Below are positions 9,430 through 19,411 of a stretch of DNA of 64,000 nt, one piece after another. The DNA is from Prorocentrum cordatum (taxonomy: Eukaryota; Sar; Dinophyceae; Prorocentrales; Prorocentraceae). Made by a program: the position numbers and the translations under genes. The notes beneath the pieces were generated by a model. It did no database searches. It had not been told where the DNA came from and saw only the letters and a list, made by a program, of their open reading frames with translations. Within the stretch, counting starts at the first letter, position 1. The number at the start of each line of letters is the position of its first letter. The stretch lies in NCBI GenBank assembly GCA_963575745.1, contig CAUYUJ010015735.1:1-64000 (forward strand), written 5' to 3'.

Positions 9430-12105
9430 CTCCCTATGGGGCCACGAAACGTGTCATGGGTGTGCCGAAATGGGTGCGCGGGACGCGTGCGGGCACACCC
9501 ACTGGGACCTTCGGTGGAGCTCCCTATGATATCACCAAACGTGTGAGGGGTGTGCAGAAATGGGTGTGCGGGACGCATGCGGGCACACCCACTGGGACCT
9601 TCGGTGGAGCCCCCTACGGGGCCACGAAACGTGCGAGGGGTGTGCCGAAATGTGTGTGCGGGACGCATGCGGGCACACCCACTGGGGCCTTCGGTGGAGC
9701 TCCCTATGGGACCACGAAACGTGTGAGGGGTCACGAAACGCGTGAGGGGTGTGCCGAAATGGGTGTGCGGGACGCATGCGGACACACCCACTGGGGCCTT
9801 CGGTGGAGCTCCCCATGGGGCCACGAAACGTGTGAAGAGCATGCCGAAATGGTGTGCGAAACGCATGCGGGCACACCCACTAGGACCTTCAGTAAAGCTC
9901 CCTATGGGGCCACAAAACGTGTGAGGGCTGTGCCGAATTGGGTGTGCGTGACGCATGCGGGCGGCAGCACTGGGGCCTTCGGCGGAGCTCCCTATGGGGC
10001 CACGAAACGTGTGAGGGGTGTGCCGACGTGGGTGTGCGTGACGCATGCGGGCGACAGCACTGGGGCCTTCGGCGGAGCTCCCTATGGGGCCACGAAACGT
10101 GTGAGGGGTGTGCCGAATTGGGTGTGCGTGACGCATGCGGGCGGCAGCACTGGGGCCTTCGGCGGAGCTCCCATGTGGCCACGAAGCGTGTGAGGGGTGT
10201 GCCGAATTGGGTGTGGGTGACGCATGCGGGCGGCAGCATTGGGGCCTTTGGTGGGGCTCCCTATGGACCACGAAACGTGTGAGGGGCTGTCCGAATGGGT
10301 GTGCGTGACGCATGCGGCGGCAGCACTGGGCTTCGGGCGAGCTCCCTTATGGGGCCACGAAACGTGTGAGGAGTGTGGCCGAAATTGGAGTGCGTGACGC
10401 CATGCGGGCGCAGCACTGGGGCCTTCGGCGGAGCTCCGAATGGGCCACGAAAACCGTGTGAGGCTGTGCCGAAAGGGTGTGGGTGACGCATGCGGGCGGC
10501 AGCACTGGGGCCTTCGGTGGGGCTCCCTATGAGGCCATGAAGCGTGTGAGGGTGTGCCGAATTGGGTGTGGGTGACGCATGCGGGCGGCAGCACTGGGGC
10601 CTTCGGTGGGGCTCCCTATGGGGCCACGAAACGTGTGAGGGGTGTGCCGAATTGGGCGTGCGTGACGCATGCGGGCGGCAGCACTGGGGCCTTCGGTGGG
10701 GCTCCCTATGGGGCCACGAAACGTGTGAGGGGTGTGCCGAATTGGGTGTGCGTGACGCATGCGGGCGGCAGCACTGGGGCCTTCGGTGGAGCTCCCTATG
10801 GGGCCACGAAACGTGTGAGGGGTGTGCCGAATTGGGTGTGGGGGACGCATGCGGGCGGCAGCACTGGGGCCTTCGGTGGAGCTCCCTATGGGGCCATGAA
10901 ACGTGTGAGGGGTGTGCCGAATTGAGTGTGCGTGACGCATGCGGGCGGCAGCACTGGGGCCTTCGGCGGAGCTCCCTAGGGGGCCACGAAACGTGTGAGG
11001 GGTGTGCCGAATTGGGCGTGCGTGACGCATGCGGGCGGCAGCACTGGGGCCTTCGGCGGAGCTCGGATGGGCACGAAAACGTGTAAGAGGGGTGTGCCGA
11101 TTGGGCGTGCGTACGCATGCGGGCGCAGCCCGGGACCTTCGGCGGACTCCTATGGGGCCCGAAACGTGTGAGGGCTGAGCCGAAATTGGGTGTGTGCGCA
11201 TGCGGGCGCACACGGGGGGCCTTCGGCGGAGCTCCTATGGCCACGAGACGGGGTGAGGGGTGAGTGCCGAATGGGTTCATCCGCGACGCATGCGGGCGGG
11301 CAGCACTGGGGCCTTCGCGGAGCTCTATGGGGCCACGAAACGTGGTGAGGGGTTGCCCGAAAAGGGTTGGGTGAAAACGCATGCGGGCGCAGCACTGGGG
11401 CCTTCCGCGGAGCTCCATGGGCAACGAAACGTGTGAGGGGTGTGCCGAAATTGGGTTGGTGACGCGTGCGGGCGGCAGCACTGGGGCATTCGGCGGAGCT
11501 CCTATGGGGCCACGAAGCGTGTGAGGGGTGTGCCGAAGTGGGTGTGGGTGACGCATGCGGGCGGCAGCACTGGGGCCTTCGGCGGAGCTCCTATGGTGCC
11601 ACGAAGCGTGTGAGGGGTGTGCCGAATTGGGTGTGGGTGACGCATGCGGGCGGCAGCACTGGGGCCTTCGGGGGCTCCCTATGGGGCCACGAAACGTGTG
11701 AGGGGTGTGCCGAATTGGTGTGGGTGACGCATGCGGGCGGCAGCACTGGGGCCTTCGGCGGAGCTCCTATGGGGCCACGAAACGTGTGAGGGTGTGCCGA
11801 AATTGGTGTGGGTGACGCATGCGGGCGGCAGCACTGGGGCCTTCGGCGGAGCTCCTATGGGGCCACAAAACGTGTGAGGGGTGTGCCGAATTGGGTGTGG
11901 GTGACACATGCGGGCGGCAGCACTGAGGCCTTCGGCGGAGCTCCTATGGGGCCACGAAACGTGTGAGGGCTGTGCCGAATTGGGTGTGCGTGACGCATGC
12001 GGGCGGCAGCACTGGGGCCTTCGGCGGAGCTCCTATGGGGCTACGAAACGTGTGAGGGGTGTGCCGAATTGGGTGTGGGTGACGCATGCGGGCGGCAGCA
12101 AGGAG
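9430..12105 (+). repeat. 90-bp tandem satellite, about 30 copies
   Basis: The unit runs GAGCTCCCTATGGGGCCACG, AAACGTGTGAGGGGTGTGCC, GAATTGGGTG, then TGACGCATGCGGGCGGCAGC, ACTGGGGCCTTCGGCG. Period is exactly 90 where clean (10561 to 10651 and onward). Copies to about 9890 carry a GGGCACACCCACTGGG variant; later copies carry GGCGGCAGCACTGGGG. Copies at 10260-11460 bear many single-base indels. Long open frames on both strands are by-products of the 30-codon period. Confidence 0.93.
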
Positions 12106-12165
12106 GAGGGGGAGGAGGAGGAGAGGAGAGGAGAGGAGAGGAGAGGACAGGAGAGGACAGGAGGA
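12106..12165. repeat. GGAGA purine tract at the satellite edge
   Basis: GGAGG units grading into AGGAGAGGAG. It replaces the distal part of the last 90-bp unit. Confidence 0.8.
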
Positions 12166-12239
12166 CGCGGGGACCGTTTCTTCAAAACGAGGACCCAACA
12201 CCACAGGATGGTTGGGAAAAACGACTACCACCACTGATA

Positions 12240-12370
12240 CTACTACCACCACCACCACCACTACTGCTACTACTCCTGCTGCTGCTGGTAAACATCCCCC
12301 TCCTCCTCCTCCTCATCCTCCTCCTCTTCATCATCACCATCATCAGCATCATCACCATCATCACCATAAC

Positions 12371-12423
<53 letters not shown>

Positions 12424-12424
12424 G

Positions 12425-12518
<94 letters not shown>

Positions 12519-12541
12519 AGCATCATCAGCAGCAGCATCAT

Positions 12542-12597
<56 letters not shown>

Positions 12598-12608
12598 CCA
12601 CCACCACC

Positions 12609-12668
<60 letters not shown>

Positions 12669-12742
12669 GTCATCCTCATCCGCATCCCCATCATCATCCG
12701 CATCATCATCATCATCATCATCATCAGCATCAGCATCATCAC

Positions 12743-12785
<43 letters not shown>

Positions 12786-12965
12786 GTCATCCTAATCCTC
12801 ATCCTCCTCATCATCATCCTCATCCGCATCATCATCATGATCATCATCCTCATCCTCATCCTCACCCTCATCATCCTCCTCACCCTCATCCTGATCCGCA
12901 TCCCCATCATCATCCTCATCCGCATCCTCATCCTCATCCTCATCCGCATACTCATCATCGCGCGG
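12240..12965. repeat. CAT array with CAC and CCT blocks
   Basis: Mostly CAT, with a CAC run near 12597-12622, CAG clusters near 12507-12540 and CTCAT mixtures toward the end. Confidence 0.95.
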
Positions 12966-13592
12966 TTTCATGCTCCTCCCCCCCTCCCCCATCCCTCATC
13001 CCCCTCCCTCCCCCCCATCCCCCCCCTTGCCCCCTCCCCCAGGCAATGCCCCCTCGGGGGCCTCACGAGACCCCGGGAAGCCCCTGGGACACCGAAGCAC
13101 GGCCGAGCAACGAAAACACGCGCTCCTCGATCCTCGATCGCCCCCCCCCTCCTCGACGACAACGACGGCGGCGGCGGCGACGGCGGCGGCGGCGGCGACA
13201 AGGGCGCGCCTGCCAGCAGGCGGCAGAGGCCCTCGGCCTGCGACGGCGGAGGAGGAGGAGGAGGAGGAGGACTCCAGAGGCGACAGCCCCTGGGAGCCCG
13301 AGACACGGTCGCTCCTCGATCCTCACGCAACCAAAACACGCGCTCCTCGATCATCGATCCTCCCCCCCTCGACGACGACGACGACGACGAGCGACTCCAG
13401 GGGCGACCACTCCTGGAGTCACCTGGCTCGCTGGTTGCTTGAACCCCACCCCCAGGGCCGCCGGTCCGTACTGGGGGGCCACGGTGCCACATTTCGTCGC
13501 GTCCGGCGGACTCAGAGACCTTCAGTGCCCCAATTCCCCAGGAGGAAGAGGAGGGGCGGACGGGGGAGGGAGGAAATGAATAGTGTGCACTT
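12966..13592. other. GC-rich region with an imperfect internal duplication
   Basis: A segment AAAACACGCGCTCCTCGATC followed by CCCCCC-CTCGACGACGACG occurs at about 13110-13170 and again at 13335-13390, each time followed within about 100 bases by ACTCCAG-GGCGAC. CGG and GGA microsatellites lie between. No protein recognised. Confidence 0.6.
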
Positions 13593-13905
13593 CCCTCCTC
13601 CTCCTCCTCCTCCTCCTCCTCCTCCTCCTCCTCCTCAGCCTCCTACGCCTCCTCCTGCCTCCTCCTCCCTCCTCCCTCCGCCCCCTCCCCCTCTTCCCCC
13701 TCCGGCTCGACCTCCTCATCCGCCTCCTCCTCCTCCTCCTCCTCCTCCTCCTCCTCCTCCTCCTCCTCCTCCTCCTCTCTCCTCCTCTCCTCCCTCCTCC
13801 TCCTCCTCCTCCTCCTCCTCCTCCTCCTCCTCCTCCTCCTTCCTCCCTTTCCTCCTCCTCTCCTCCTCCTCCTCCTCCTCCTCCTCCTCCTCCTCCTCCT
13901 CCTCA
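13593..13905. repeat. CCT microsatellite block
   Basis: Two long CCT runs (13598-13640 and about 13724-13905) separated by pyrimidine-rich sequence. Confidence 0.95.
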
Positions 13906-13988
13906 CAAGCATTCTCTGCGAGCCCATTGTCTTATGATTCGCAGTGACGTCCATGCCTGGCTCCTCCCCACCCCCCCGTGGTCCGTCA

Positions 13989-14067
13989 CGTCACGATTCG
14001 CACCGGCGCCGTCTGGGAAGTAACCAATTTCAAGCATCCCCAGACGGCGCCAGCGCGAATCGTGACG
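13989..14067. repeat. Strong hairpin: 31-bp arms, 17-nt loop
   Basis: The left arm (13989-14019) starts CGTCACGATTCGC and ends GGCGCCGTCTGGG. The right arm (14037-14067) is its complement with three mismatches. The small size and near-perfect pairing suggest a foldback MITE remnant, but no target-site duplication is evident. Confidence 0.75.
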
Positions 14068-14211
14068 CGGCGGGCCCCAGCCCCCCCCCCTCCCACTCCC
14101 TGGTCACGCCCGTCATCGCAAGGGGATGAAGACAAAGTTTCCACACCCCTCTTGTTTCCCTCCGCGCGCGAACGGGTAGCGCGCAGTAGGAGGGGGAGGA
14201 GAGTAGAGGAG

Positions 14212-14241
14212 TAGGAGGAGGAGGAGGAGGAGGAGGAGGAC
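14212..14241. repeat. Short GGA microsatellite
   Basis: About nine GGA units preceding the non-repeat stretch 14242-14360. Confidence 0.85.
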
Positions 14242-14365
14242 CCGTGTAAACCCAAGACGCATCAACGATTTTGCAATAAACCCTCCCTCCAAGTTGCCTC
14301 TTCATAGGCACCTACAACAATATAGATCATCATTGCGAAAAGCGCTCCGATGAAGACAACCGTCT

Positions 14366-14570
14366 GATAATCCTTAATCGTGCCAAAACACCGTTCATGG
14401 GATTGAAACGCCACGAATCAACGTAGCTGATGCGTCCTGACATTCCTCAATCACGCCGGAAAACCATTCCTTGGGCTTCGACACCGCGAATAAACGTGAC
14501 TGCTGCATCCTGAAATTCTTAATTTGTGACAGACCACCATCCCTGTGAATTCAACCATACGAACCCAGGA
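14366..14570. repeat. Degenerate tandem repeat, about 70-75 bp
   Basis: Successive units share CCTGACATTCCTCAATC / CCTGAAATTCTTAATTTG, then AAACACC or AAACCATT, then CACGAATCAACGTAGCTG / CGCGAATAAACGTGACTG. About three decayed units. Confidence 0.55.
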
Positions 14571-14589
14571 AACCGTTGCAGTATTTGAA

Positions 14590-14645
14590 AACGAATGTGG
14601 GCGGCGTTTGGGCGAGAGCCACATTTTGAAAACAACCTCCCTCCA
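14590..14645 (-). repeat. Inverted copy of the AAAATG-GGCTC repeat
   Basis: Reading the minus strand gives TTTTCAAAATGTGGCTCTCG followed by CGCCCACATTCGTTTTC, matching the 4570-4950 unit in reverse orientation. Confidence 0.65.
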
Positions 14646-15170
14646 ACCATGGAGCTGTTGCATATTTCAACCACCAGCATCATGAATATTGTTGGAAGTC
14701 TCTGGCGAAACGCCCACCCCGCCCTACCAGCACGTCTGGGGATGCGACAGGGAGGAGTTGCTCAGAAGGAACAGGGATTGAGGGGGGAGAAGGAACGAGG
14801 AAGGAGGAAGGAGGAAAAGGAGGAGGAGGAGGAGAATAGGTTCGCAAGTTTGCAAAAGCTTCCCAGGATTCCCAAGCATTTCCCTCCGAATTCATATGCT
14901 TGTGAGGGTTCCGGCGAATCTCTGGTAGAGGCGAGGAGGAGCAGCAGGAGCAGCAGCAGGAGCAGCAGCAGGAAGAGGTTGAGGGGCGAAAGGAGGATGA
15001 CGAGCGAGAGGGGGGACACAAACACACCATGCAGATGTTGATGATCCACCACCGTGCCTCTGGGCACGGAGTGGCCGTGTCCTCAAGTCCTCCGCCCAAG
15101 CCCTGGAGCCTCAATCCTCAGTCCTGGGAAATCCGGACGGGGCTTGACCCCAAATTCCGAGATCTCTTTT
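14646..15170. other. Mostly unique sequence with an AGCAGG tract
   Basis: An AGCAGCAGGAGCAGC tract lies at about 14935-14980 and GGA runs near 14815-14833. No recognisable gene; frames are short or repeat-derived. Confidence 0.45.
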
Positions 15171-15422
15171 TGGGTCACCCAAAAGGGGGTCCAGCTGAAA
15201 GGGGGTGGTGCAATAGATTTGGGACAACTGTTTTGCAAATGTACTGCGCTGGAGAATTGTATTGCATTGTATTGCATGTAATTTATTGCACGCGAAAACC
15301 CAGCAATATCTTTGCGCCCCAGAATGTATTGCACGTCCCAGATGCGTCGCAACCCCACAAATCTATTGCACCAAATCTATTGCACCACCCCCCCGTCGCT
15401 GGAGCCCCTTTTGGGTCGACCC
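15171..15422. mobile_element. Inverted-repeat element with internal TATTGCA motifs
   Basis: Left arm 15171-15221 reads GGGTCACCCAAAAGGGGGTC then GGTGGTGCAATAGATTTGG. The right arm 15371-15422 is its imperfect inverted copy. The interior holds repeated ATTGCA/TATTGCA words around 15258-15385. No target-site duplication was convincing and no coding capacity is present. Confidence 0.55.
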
Positions 15423-15439
15423 GACTCTTGGAGCCTCCC

Positions 15440-16056
15440 CGCGTGACATGTCCGGGCCCCAGAGGGCCCCAGAGGCCGGGCCAAGAGGGCCCCGACCGGC
15501 CTCCGAGCCGGTACCAAAAAGGGCCCCGAGGCGCCCAGAGATCGGCCCAAGGAACCCAAGATGGCCTCATTACTTGCGGCCCAAGAAGCCTCCAAGACGC
15601 CCCAAGGGGGCCTCCAGGAGGCCTCCCAACAGGGCCCCAAGAGACAAAAATCACTGCTTTGCCTAAGGTTTTGGACAGATTTTGGCGTTCTCGCCTTTGG
15701 GGCTTTCCGACGCTCCAAGAAGACGGCCCAGGAGGACCCCAAGACCACCCCAAAACGGCCCAAGAGGTTTCCAAGAAGGGCCCAGGACGTCCTAATAGTG
15801 CCCCAAAACGGCCCAAGAGGCGCCGAAGACAGCCCAAGAAGGCCACAAAACGGCACCACAAGCGGCCCAAGAGAGGGAACACGAACCGAAAATCCGAGCC
15901 GTCTGCCCCATGAGGCCCCCAGGAGGCCCCCAAATGTCCCCAAGAGGCCCAAAAGAGATCCCAAGAAGCCCCGAAACGGCCAAGCGAAGGCCTCCAAACT
16001 CCCTCCAAGAGGCTCCCGAGAGGCCTCCCACGAGAGCCCAACAAACATCCAATAGG
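15440..16056. repeat. CCCAAGAGGC decamer-type minisatellite
   Basis: Degenerate units such as GGCCCCAAGAGG and GGCCCAAGAAGG. The opposite strand translates to Gly-Ala-Ser-Trp-Gly-like repeats. The same motif recurs at 36580-36720, 44380-44530 and 52345-52600, and inverted at 59430-59520 and 63655-63785. The segment CCCAGGCACGGTGGC just after it (16070) also follows the 52.5-kb copy. Confidence 0.75.
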
Positions 16057-16136
16057 CTCCATACCCACAACCCAGGCACGGTGGCGGGATGGGCACGAGG
16101 CCATTCGAAATGTCCGTGTTTGGGAAGCAATGGTGG

Positions 16137-16150
16137 CCTCGGGGGTCTCC
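16137..16150. repeat. Candidate 3' target-site duplication of the LINE
   Basis: CCTCGGGGGTCTCC here pairs with CCTCGGGAATCTCC at 21954-21967, directly outside the spliced leader (12 of 14 identical). If real, it fixes the element as 16151-21953. Matching is suggestive, not proof. Confidence 0.4.
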
Positions 16151-16194
16151 TCGACACTGCCCTGCGCGACGATGGGTCTCGCCGCACACCTTTG

Positions 16195-16278
16195 AGCTGG
16201 ATGGGTGGCGCTTCCCCTTTGATGCGGGGCCATTACCACTTGCGCCACCACCCGCTCACGTTCACTCCTAGAGTGAAC
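16195..16278 (-). other. tRNA-like/hairpin tail of the LINE 3' end
   Basis: On the minus strand the tail reads GTTCACTC-TAG-GAGTGAAC (8-bp stem, 3-nt loop). Next comes GGTGGTGGCGCAAGTGGTAA, which resembles a tRNA D-arm and pol III A box, then CCCC-GCATCAAA-GGGG, then GCGCCACCC closing back on GGGTGGTGGCGC. No convincing B box or full cloverleaf, so it is not called as a tRNA. It could be the RT recognition tail. Confidence 0.35.
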
Positions 16279-16305
16279 ACACAGGGAAAGAAAAAGCCAA
16301 ATGAG

Positions 16306-18042
16306 TTAGGCGATATGGAGAGAATCAATCTCACCCGCACGGACCTGATCGCCAGTCTTGAAAGGCTGACGGAGCAGGTGCCACTTCTTATTGAGACTGC
16401 ACCGTGCAGGCGCGCGCGCGAGGTTCGCCAACACGCGCGCACCGTGGGAGGAAGCTGCAGGGGGCCCATTGCACTGCTCAGACAGCTTGGCAGAGACTTT
16501 GCGACCTCCGAGCCCACAGACAGCACACACAACGCACCAGGTGCCCTCCTGAAGCTGAAAGGGATGCACGAGATGCCTGCGCCCATCTGCTGCAACAACA
16601 CGCGCGTGCGCAGCATCGGCACGCAGGAGGGGGCGAGGGGTGGCGACTGGCGGGGGCGGTTCAACCACGAGCATGGGCTGACAGGAAGACTGACAAGACC
16701 GCTGCTGTTCAGGCTTAACATGCCCACAATCAAAATCGGCGAAACTCGCCCCTACTTGGGCCACCCATCTGGCGTAGCGAGCCAACACCTTGGCCTTGGC
16801 AGTGACCTGCTCACGCAAACTCTGATCAATATGAACGCGCGAAGCAGACCACTGGGCCCACGAGTCGGCCTCGTCATTACCAGCCTTTTCAAACGCACTG
16901 CTGAGACCGAGCTGCACACGTGCATGCGTGCAATGCCCCTTCACCTTGACAAGACGAATCTGAGAGGGACCACCCCAGTCATGAATCTTCGTCCACACCG
17001 CGCGCCACAGCTCAGACCAAGCACCGCGGGAGCCACAACAATGTCGCTCTCCACGCTTGTGCACACCGTCATGCACGAAGGCTGAGTCCGTGTACAATAT
17101 GGATCCTGGTGACGCGTGCTGCAGCCCGCGATAAAACGCAAAAAGCTCAGCATAGTCGATGTCCTGGCACAACTCGTGCAACGTGCCACACGCACACAGC
17201 AGAGAGCACACGAAAAGTGTCGGGACACAAAGCGACGGCGGCCCACCCCACCGCCTGCGCGTGGGGGGGAGCTTCTGGTCGATCCACGACCCGTCGAGGA
17301 ACACATGTCCTGATAGGGCCTCGGGCCCTCCTGCGAACCACCTATCTGGGACGGGACGAGTGGCAGGGAGGGGAGCAAGCGGCAGCAGCAGCCTCTCAGC
17401 AAAGAGCAGGGGGAGAGGCTCAGTGGCAGCTCGCACGAGGGTGGTGAGAAAGGACGGAATACGAACTCCTTCCATGATCTCCTCATGCAAGCCGCACGCG
17501 GCATGCCTGTGCAGCAGGGTTCCTGGGGCTGACCCGCAACCTAGACAGAAGACGTTGGTCGAGAGCCCAGCCTCCCATTGACGATGCTGCGGCCACTGGC
17601 CTCCTGAAATCACACTCTTTAGATACCCGCGCTCTACAAGCAAGAGGGGACGAAGGCTTCTGAGCGGAGTAAGGTCGCACCCATTTTGCAGCTCAGGCAC
17701 GTCCAATCTATTTGCGACCTTACCCCAAAGCCAAACATCGACCACCCTCTGGAACCAGAGTACAAACGTCCTGGGGCCGACGCCCCTGACCAAGATGCGC
17801 CCCAAGACCGAGTGAGCGAAAACAAAACCGTCGACCTGGAGCCCCAGACGGACGGCAGTGGCCGCGCAGGCCGTGAAAGGACCCTTGATGCCAGCCCAGG
17901 GGTTCCCGTGGTCGGAGAAGCGATGGACAGCATCCTTTACTCCTTGCTCGAGCATGCGCACAGGAAGCAATCCATCCCAGACGGCCACCGCAAACATCTG
18001 CAGGGGCTCAATAGTTGCACGCAGGGTCGCATCGGGGTGCTT
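16306..18042 (-). CDS. LINE ORF2 segment 3: RNase H and C-terminal Cys domain
   Basis: Encodes the C-terminal part of the retrotransposon polyprotein. RNase H1-type residues are all visible in order: VFLDGSWID (first Asp, about 17281-17310), DYAELFAFYRG (Glu), LYTDSAF (second Asp, about 17078-17098), KVKGHC and GNDEADSW (last Asp, 16859-16880). This would degrade the RNA strand of the hybrid. Downstream is a Cys-rich tail, WCVVCAVCG followed by SEQCNGPP, of a kind seen in dinoflagellate LINEs. The frame equals that of the endonuclease segment and differs from the RT segment. It overlaps the end of the RT frame at 18008-18042, and the continuous reading KHPDATLRATIEPLQ at the junction suggests a one-base shift near 18045. 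It ends in a stop at 16306. It is not a separate gene. Confidence 0.8.
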   Translation of the reverse strand, partial: KHPDATLRATIEPLQMFAVAVWDGLLPVRMLEQGVKDAVHRFSDHGNPWAGIKGPFTACAATAVRLGLQVDGFVFAHSVLGRILVRGVGPRTFVLWFQRVVDVWLWGKVANRLDVPELQNGCDLTPLRSLRPLLLVERGYLKSVISGGQWPQHRQWEAGLSTNVFCLGCGSAPGTLLHRHAACGLHEEIMEGVRIPSFLTTLVRAATEPLPLLFAERLLLPLAPLPATRPVPDRWFAGGPEALSGHVFLDGSWIDQKLPPTRRRWGGPPSLCVPTLFVCSLLCACGTLHELCQDIDYAELFAFYRGLQHASPGSILYTDSAFVHDGVHKRGERHCCGSRGAWSELWRAVWTKIHDWGGPSQIRLVKVKGHCTHARVQLGLSSAFEKAGNDEADSWAQWSASRVHIDQSLREQVTAKAKVLARYARWVAQVGASFADFDCGHVKPEQQRSCQSSCQPMLVVEPPPPVATPRPLLRADAAHARVVAADGRRHLVHPFQLQEGTWCVVCAVCGLGGRKVSAKLSEQCNGPPAASSHGARVLANLARAPARCSLNKKWHLLRQPFKTGDQVRAGEIDSLHIA

Positions 18043-19411
18043 CAGACATCATAAGAAGCAACGTGAGACTGCGACCCGACAGTTTTGCGACCTGCACATG
18101 TGCCTGCATAGCTCTGGCGAGGCGCAACTCCGTGCAATTCGTGCCGTACACAGCGCCCCCATATTTACAGGAGGCCAGGGGGGCAGCTTGCACACTATTG
18201 TGCAGCCAGCTCTTTTTAACATGCGGTCCGAGCGAGACGATCTTGCGGGCCCGGGCGTGTGCTGGTGCCCTGCGAGCGGCTCGCGTGGCGCGAAAGCGGC
18301 AGACTGCAGCGGCAAAATCGATACCTAGGTTGCGCTCTGTTTGAGCGCCCTGAACATTAAACCTACGGAGCCTGCGGACGAGCTGAGCCCTGATATGAGC
18401 AGGCGACGCAACGACCCGACTCTTACGACGGTGCACGACCAAGTGAACCTTCTCAAGCTCAGCGTGCAGCATGGTGGTGGCCACTGTTAGGTCTTCCACC
18501 ACGTCCTGCGCACGTCCTACCCTATGGGCTCCAAAATCGTCCACCACGACCCCCAGACTGACGTGCTGATAGGCCGCCACCACCTTGTCAGCGGGGCCGA
18601 GGAGGATGAGTTGCAGCATCAAAGTGGCGAAGTGACAGCCAGGCAAAACAGCCTGGTGGGCCTCTAGAGGCCGAGAAACCACGCCCCCCAGCGACAAGAT
18701 GCGCGGGGCCCTGTACAGCTCGACTAGAAGCTTCAGCTGGCGGAGCGGAAACCCTGACCTACTCGCGGCGAGCACCAGCTCGCTATGACGAACGCATGCA
18801 AAAGCCTTCTGCAGATCTAGCAAGAGGAGCCCACTAGAGAAGCCTCGTGAGGCCGCCCTCTCTGAGCTGGCGGCCTGGACCCAAACAAGCTTGTCACTGC
18901 TGCGTCCAGACGTGGACCAAAAATACGGACGATGCTCGCGAGCTTGCCATTGCTTGATCAGCGGGCGCCGCTGCCGCCCCTGAATACGAGCCAGGTGAAT
19001 GAGCGCAATGGGCCGAAATCCACCCTCTCGCTTGCTGAGAAAAACCACTTTGGTCCAGAGACGCGGCCAAGAGCAGGAAGACTCGACCTCTCCTAAAAGA
19101 TCGATCAAGGCCATCAAGGCCCCGTCGGGGAGGCGCAAGAGCTGCCGGGGGGAAATCGCATCAAAACCGCATCCTGACCTCTTGGGGAACGCGCGAATGC
19201 ACGCTCTGAACTCATCGAGACTAGGTGGCGAAAGTACGGGGCCAAGGTCCGCAGGCCAGGCGATGGATTCCGACAGAACCCCCACCTCCCACCACCCAGC
19301 CCACTCAGCCTCAAGCAAACCCATCTCATCGGCCATGGTCGCGGGACGCGAGGCACCCTGCACCTGCACCAAGGAACTGGGAACCCAAGGCTGGGCAGGC
19401 CTGGTATATGA
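18008..19411 (-). CDS. LINE ORF2 segment 2: reverse transcriptase
   Basis: Non-LTR reverse transcriptase core that would copy element RNA at the nicked target. Visible blocks in order: RAFPKRSGCGFDAISPRQL (fingers), SKREGGFRPIALIHLARI (finger motif with GFRPIAL), LLLLDLQKAFACVRHSEL (motif A with catalytic Asp, about 18776-18832), AVLPGCHFATLML (motif B), LGVVVDDFGAHR (motif C; VDD replaces the common YADD, about 18531-18553) and HRRKSRVV (motif D). All catalytic carboxylates are present. The frame is offset from the endonuclease segment; the switch falls at an A5 run on the plus strand (19411-19415), a typical indel site. It ends at an in-frame stop at 18008, just past where the RNase H frame takes over. 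Confidence 0.85.
   Translation of the reverse strand, partial: SYTRPAQPWVPSSLVQVQGASRPATMADEMGLLEAEWAGWWEVGVLSESIAWPADLGPVLSPPSLDEFRACIRAFPKRSGCGFDAISPRQLLRLPDGALMALIDLLGEVESSCSWPRLWTKVVFLSKREGGFRPIALIHLARIQGRQRRPLIKQWQAREHRPYFWSTSGRSSDKLVWVQAASSERAASRGFSSGLLLLDLQKAFACVRHSELVLAASRSGFPLRQLKLLVELYRAPRILSLGGVVSRPLEAHQAVLPGCHFATLMLQLILLGPADKVVAAYQHVSLGVVVDDFGAHRVGRAQDVVEDLTVATTMLHAELEKVHLVVHRRKSRVVASPAHIRAQLVRRLRRFNVQGAQTERNLGIDFAAAVCRFRATRAARRAPAHARARKIVSLGPHVKKSWLHNSVQAAPLASCKYGGAVYGTNCTELRLARAMQAHVQVAKLSGRSLTLLLMMSEAPRCDPACNY

Noticed and set aside
6288-12105. CRISPR-like tandem arrays
   Set aside because: Whole units repeat without unique spacers of constant length, the periods are 90 and 102 bp, there are no cas genes and the genome is eukaryotic.
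9090-12237. Several 100-430 residue frames of 30-residue repeats
   Set aside because: By-products of the 90-bp satellite. Frames shift wherever unit indels occur.
15283-16251. 322-residue minus frame with Gly-Ala-Ser-Trp-Gly repeats
   Set aside because: Mostly translated CCCAAGAGGC minisatellite joined to flanking DNA; same pattern at unrelated loci in other frames.
16195-16256. A tRNA gene in the LINE tail
   Set aside because: D-arm-like sequence and a hairpin are present, but no B box, acceptor stem or 7-nt anticodon loop fits.
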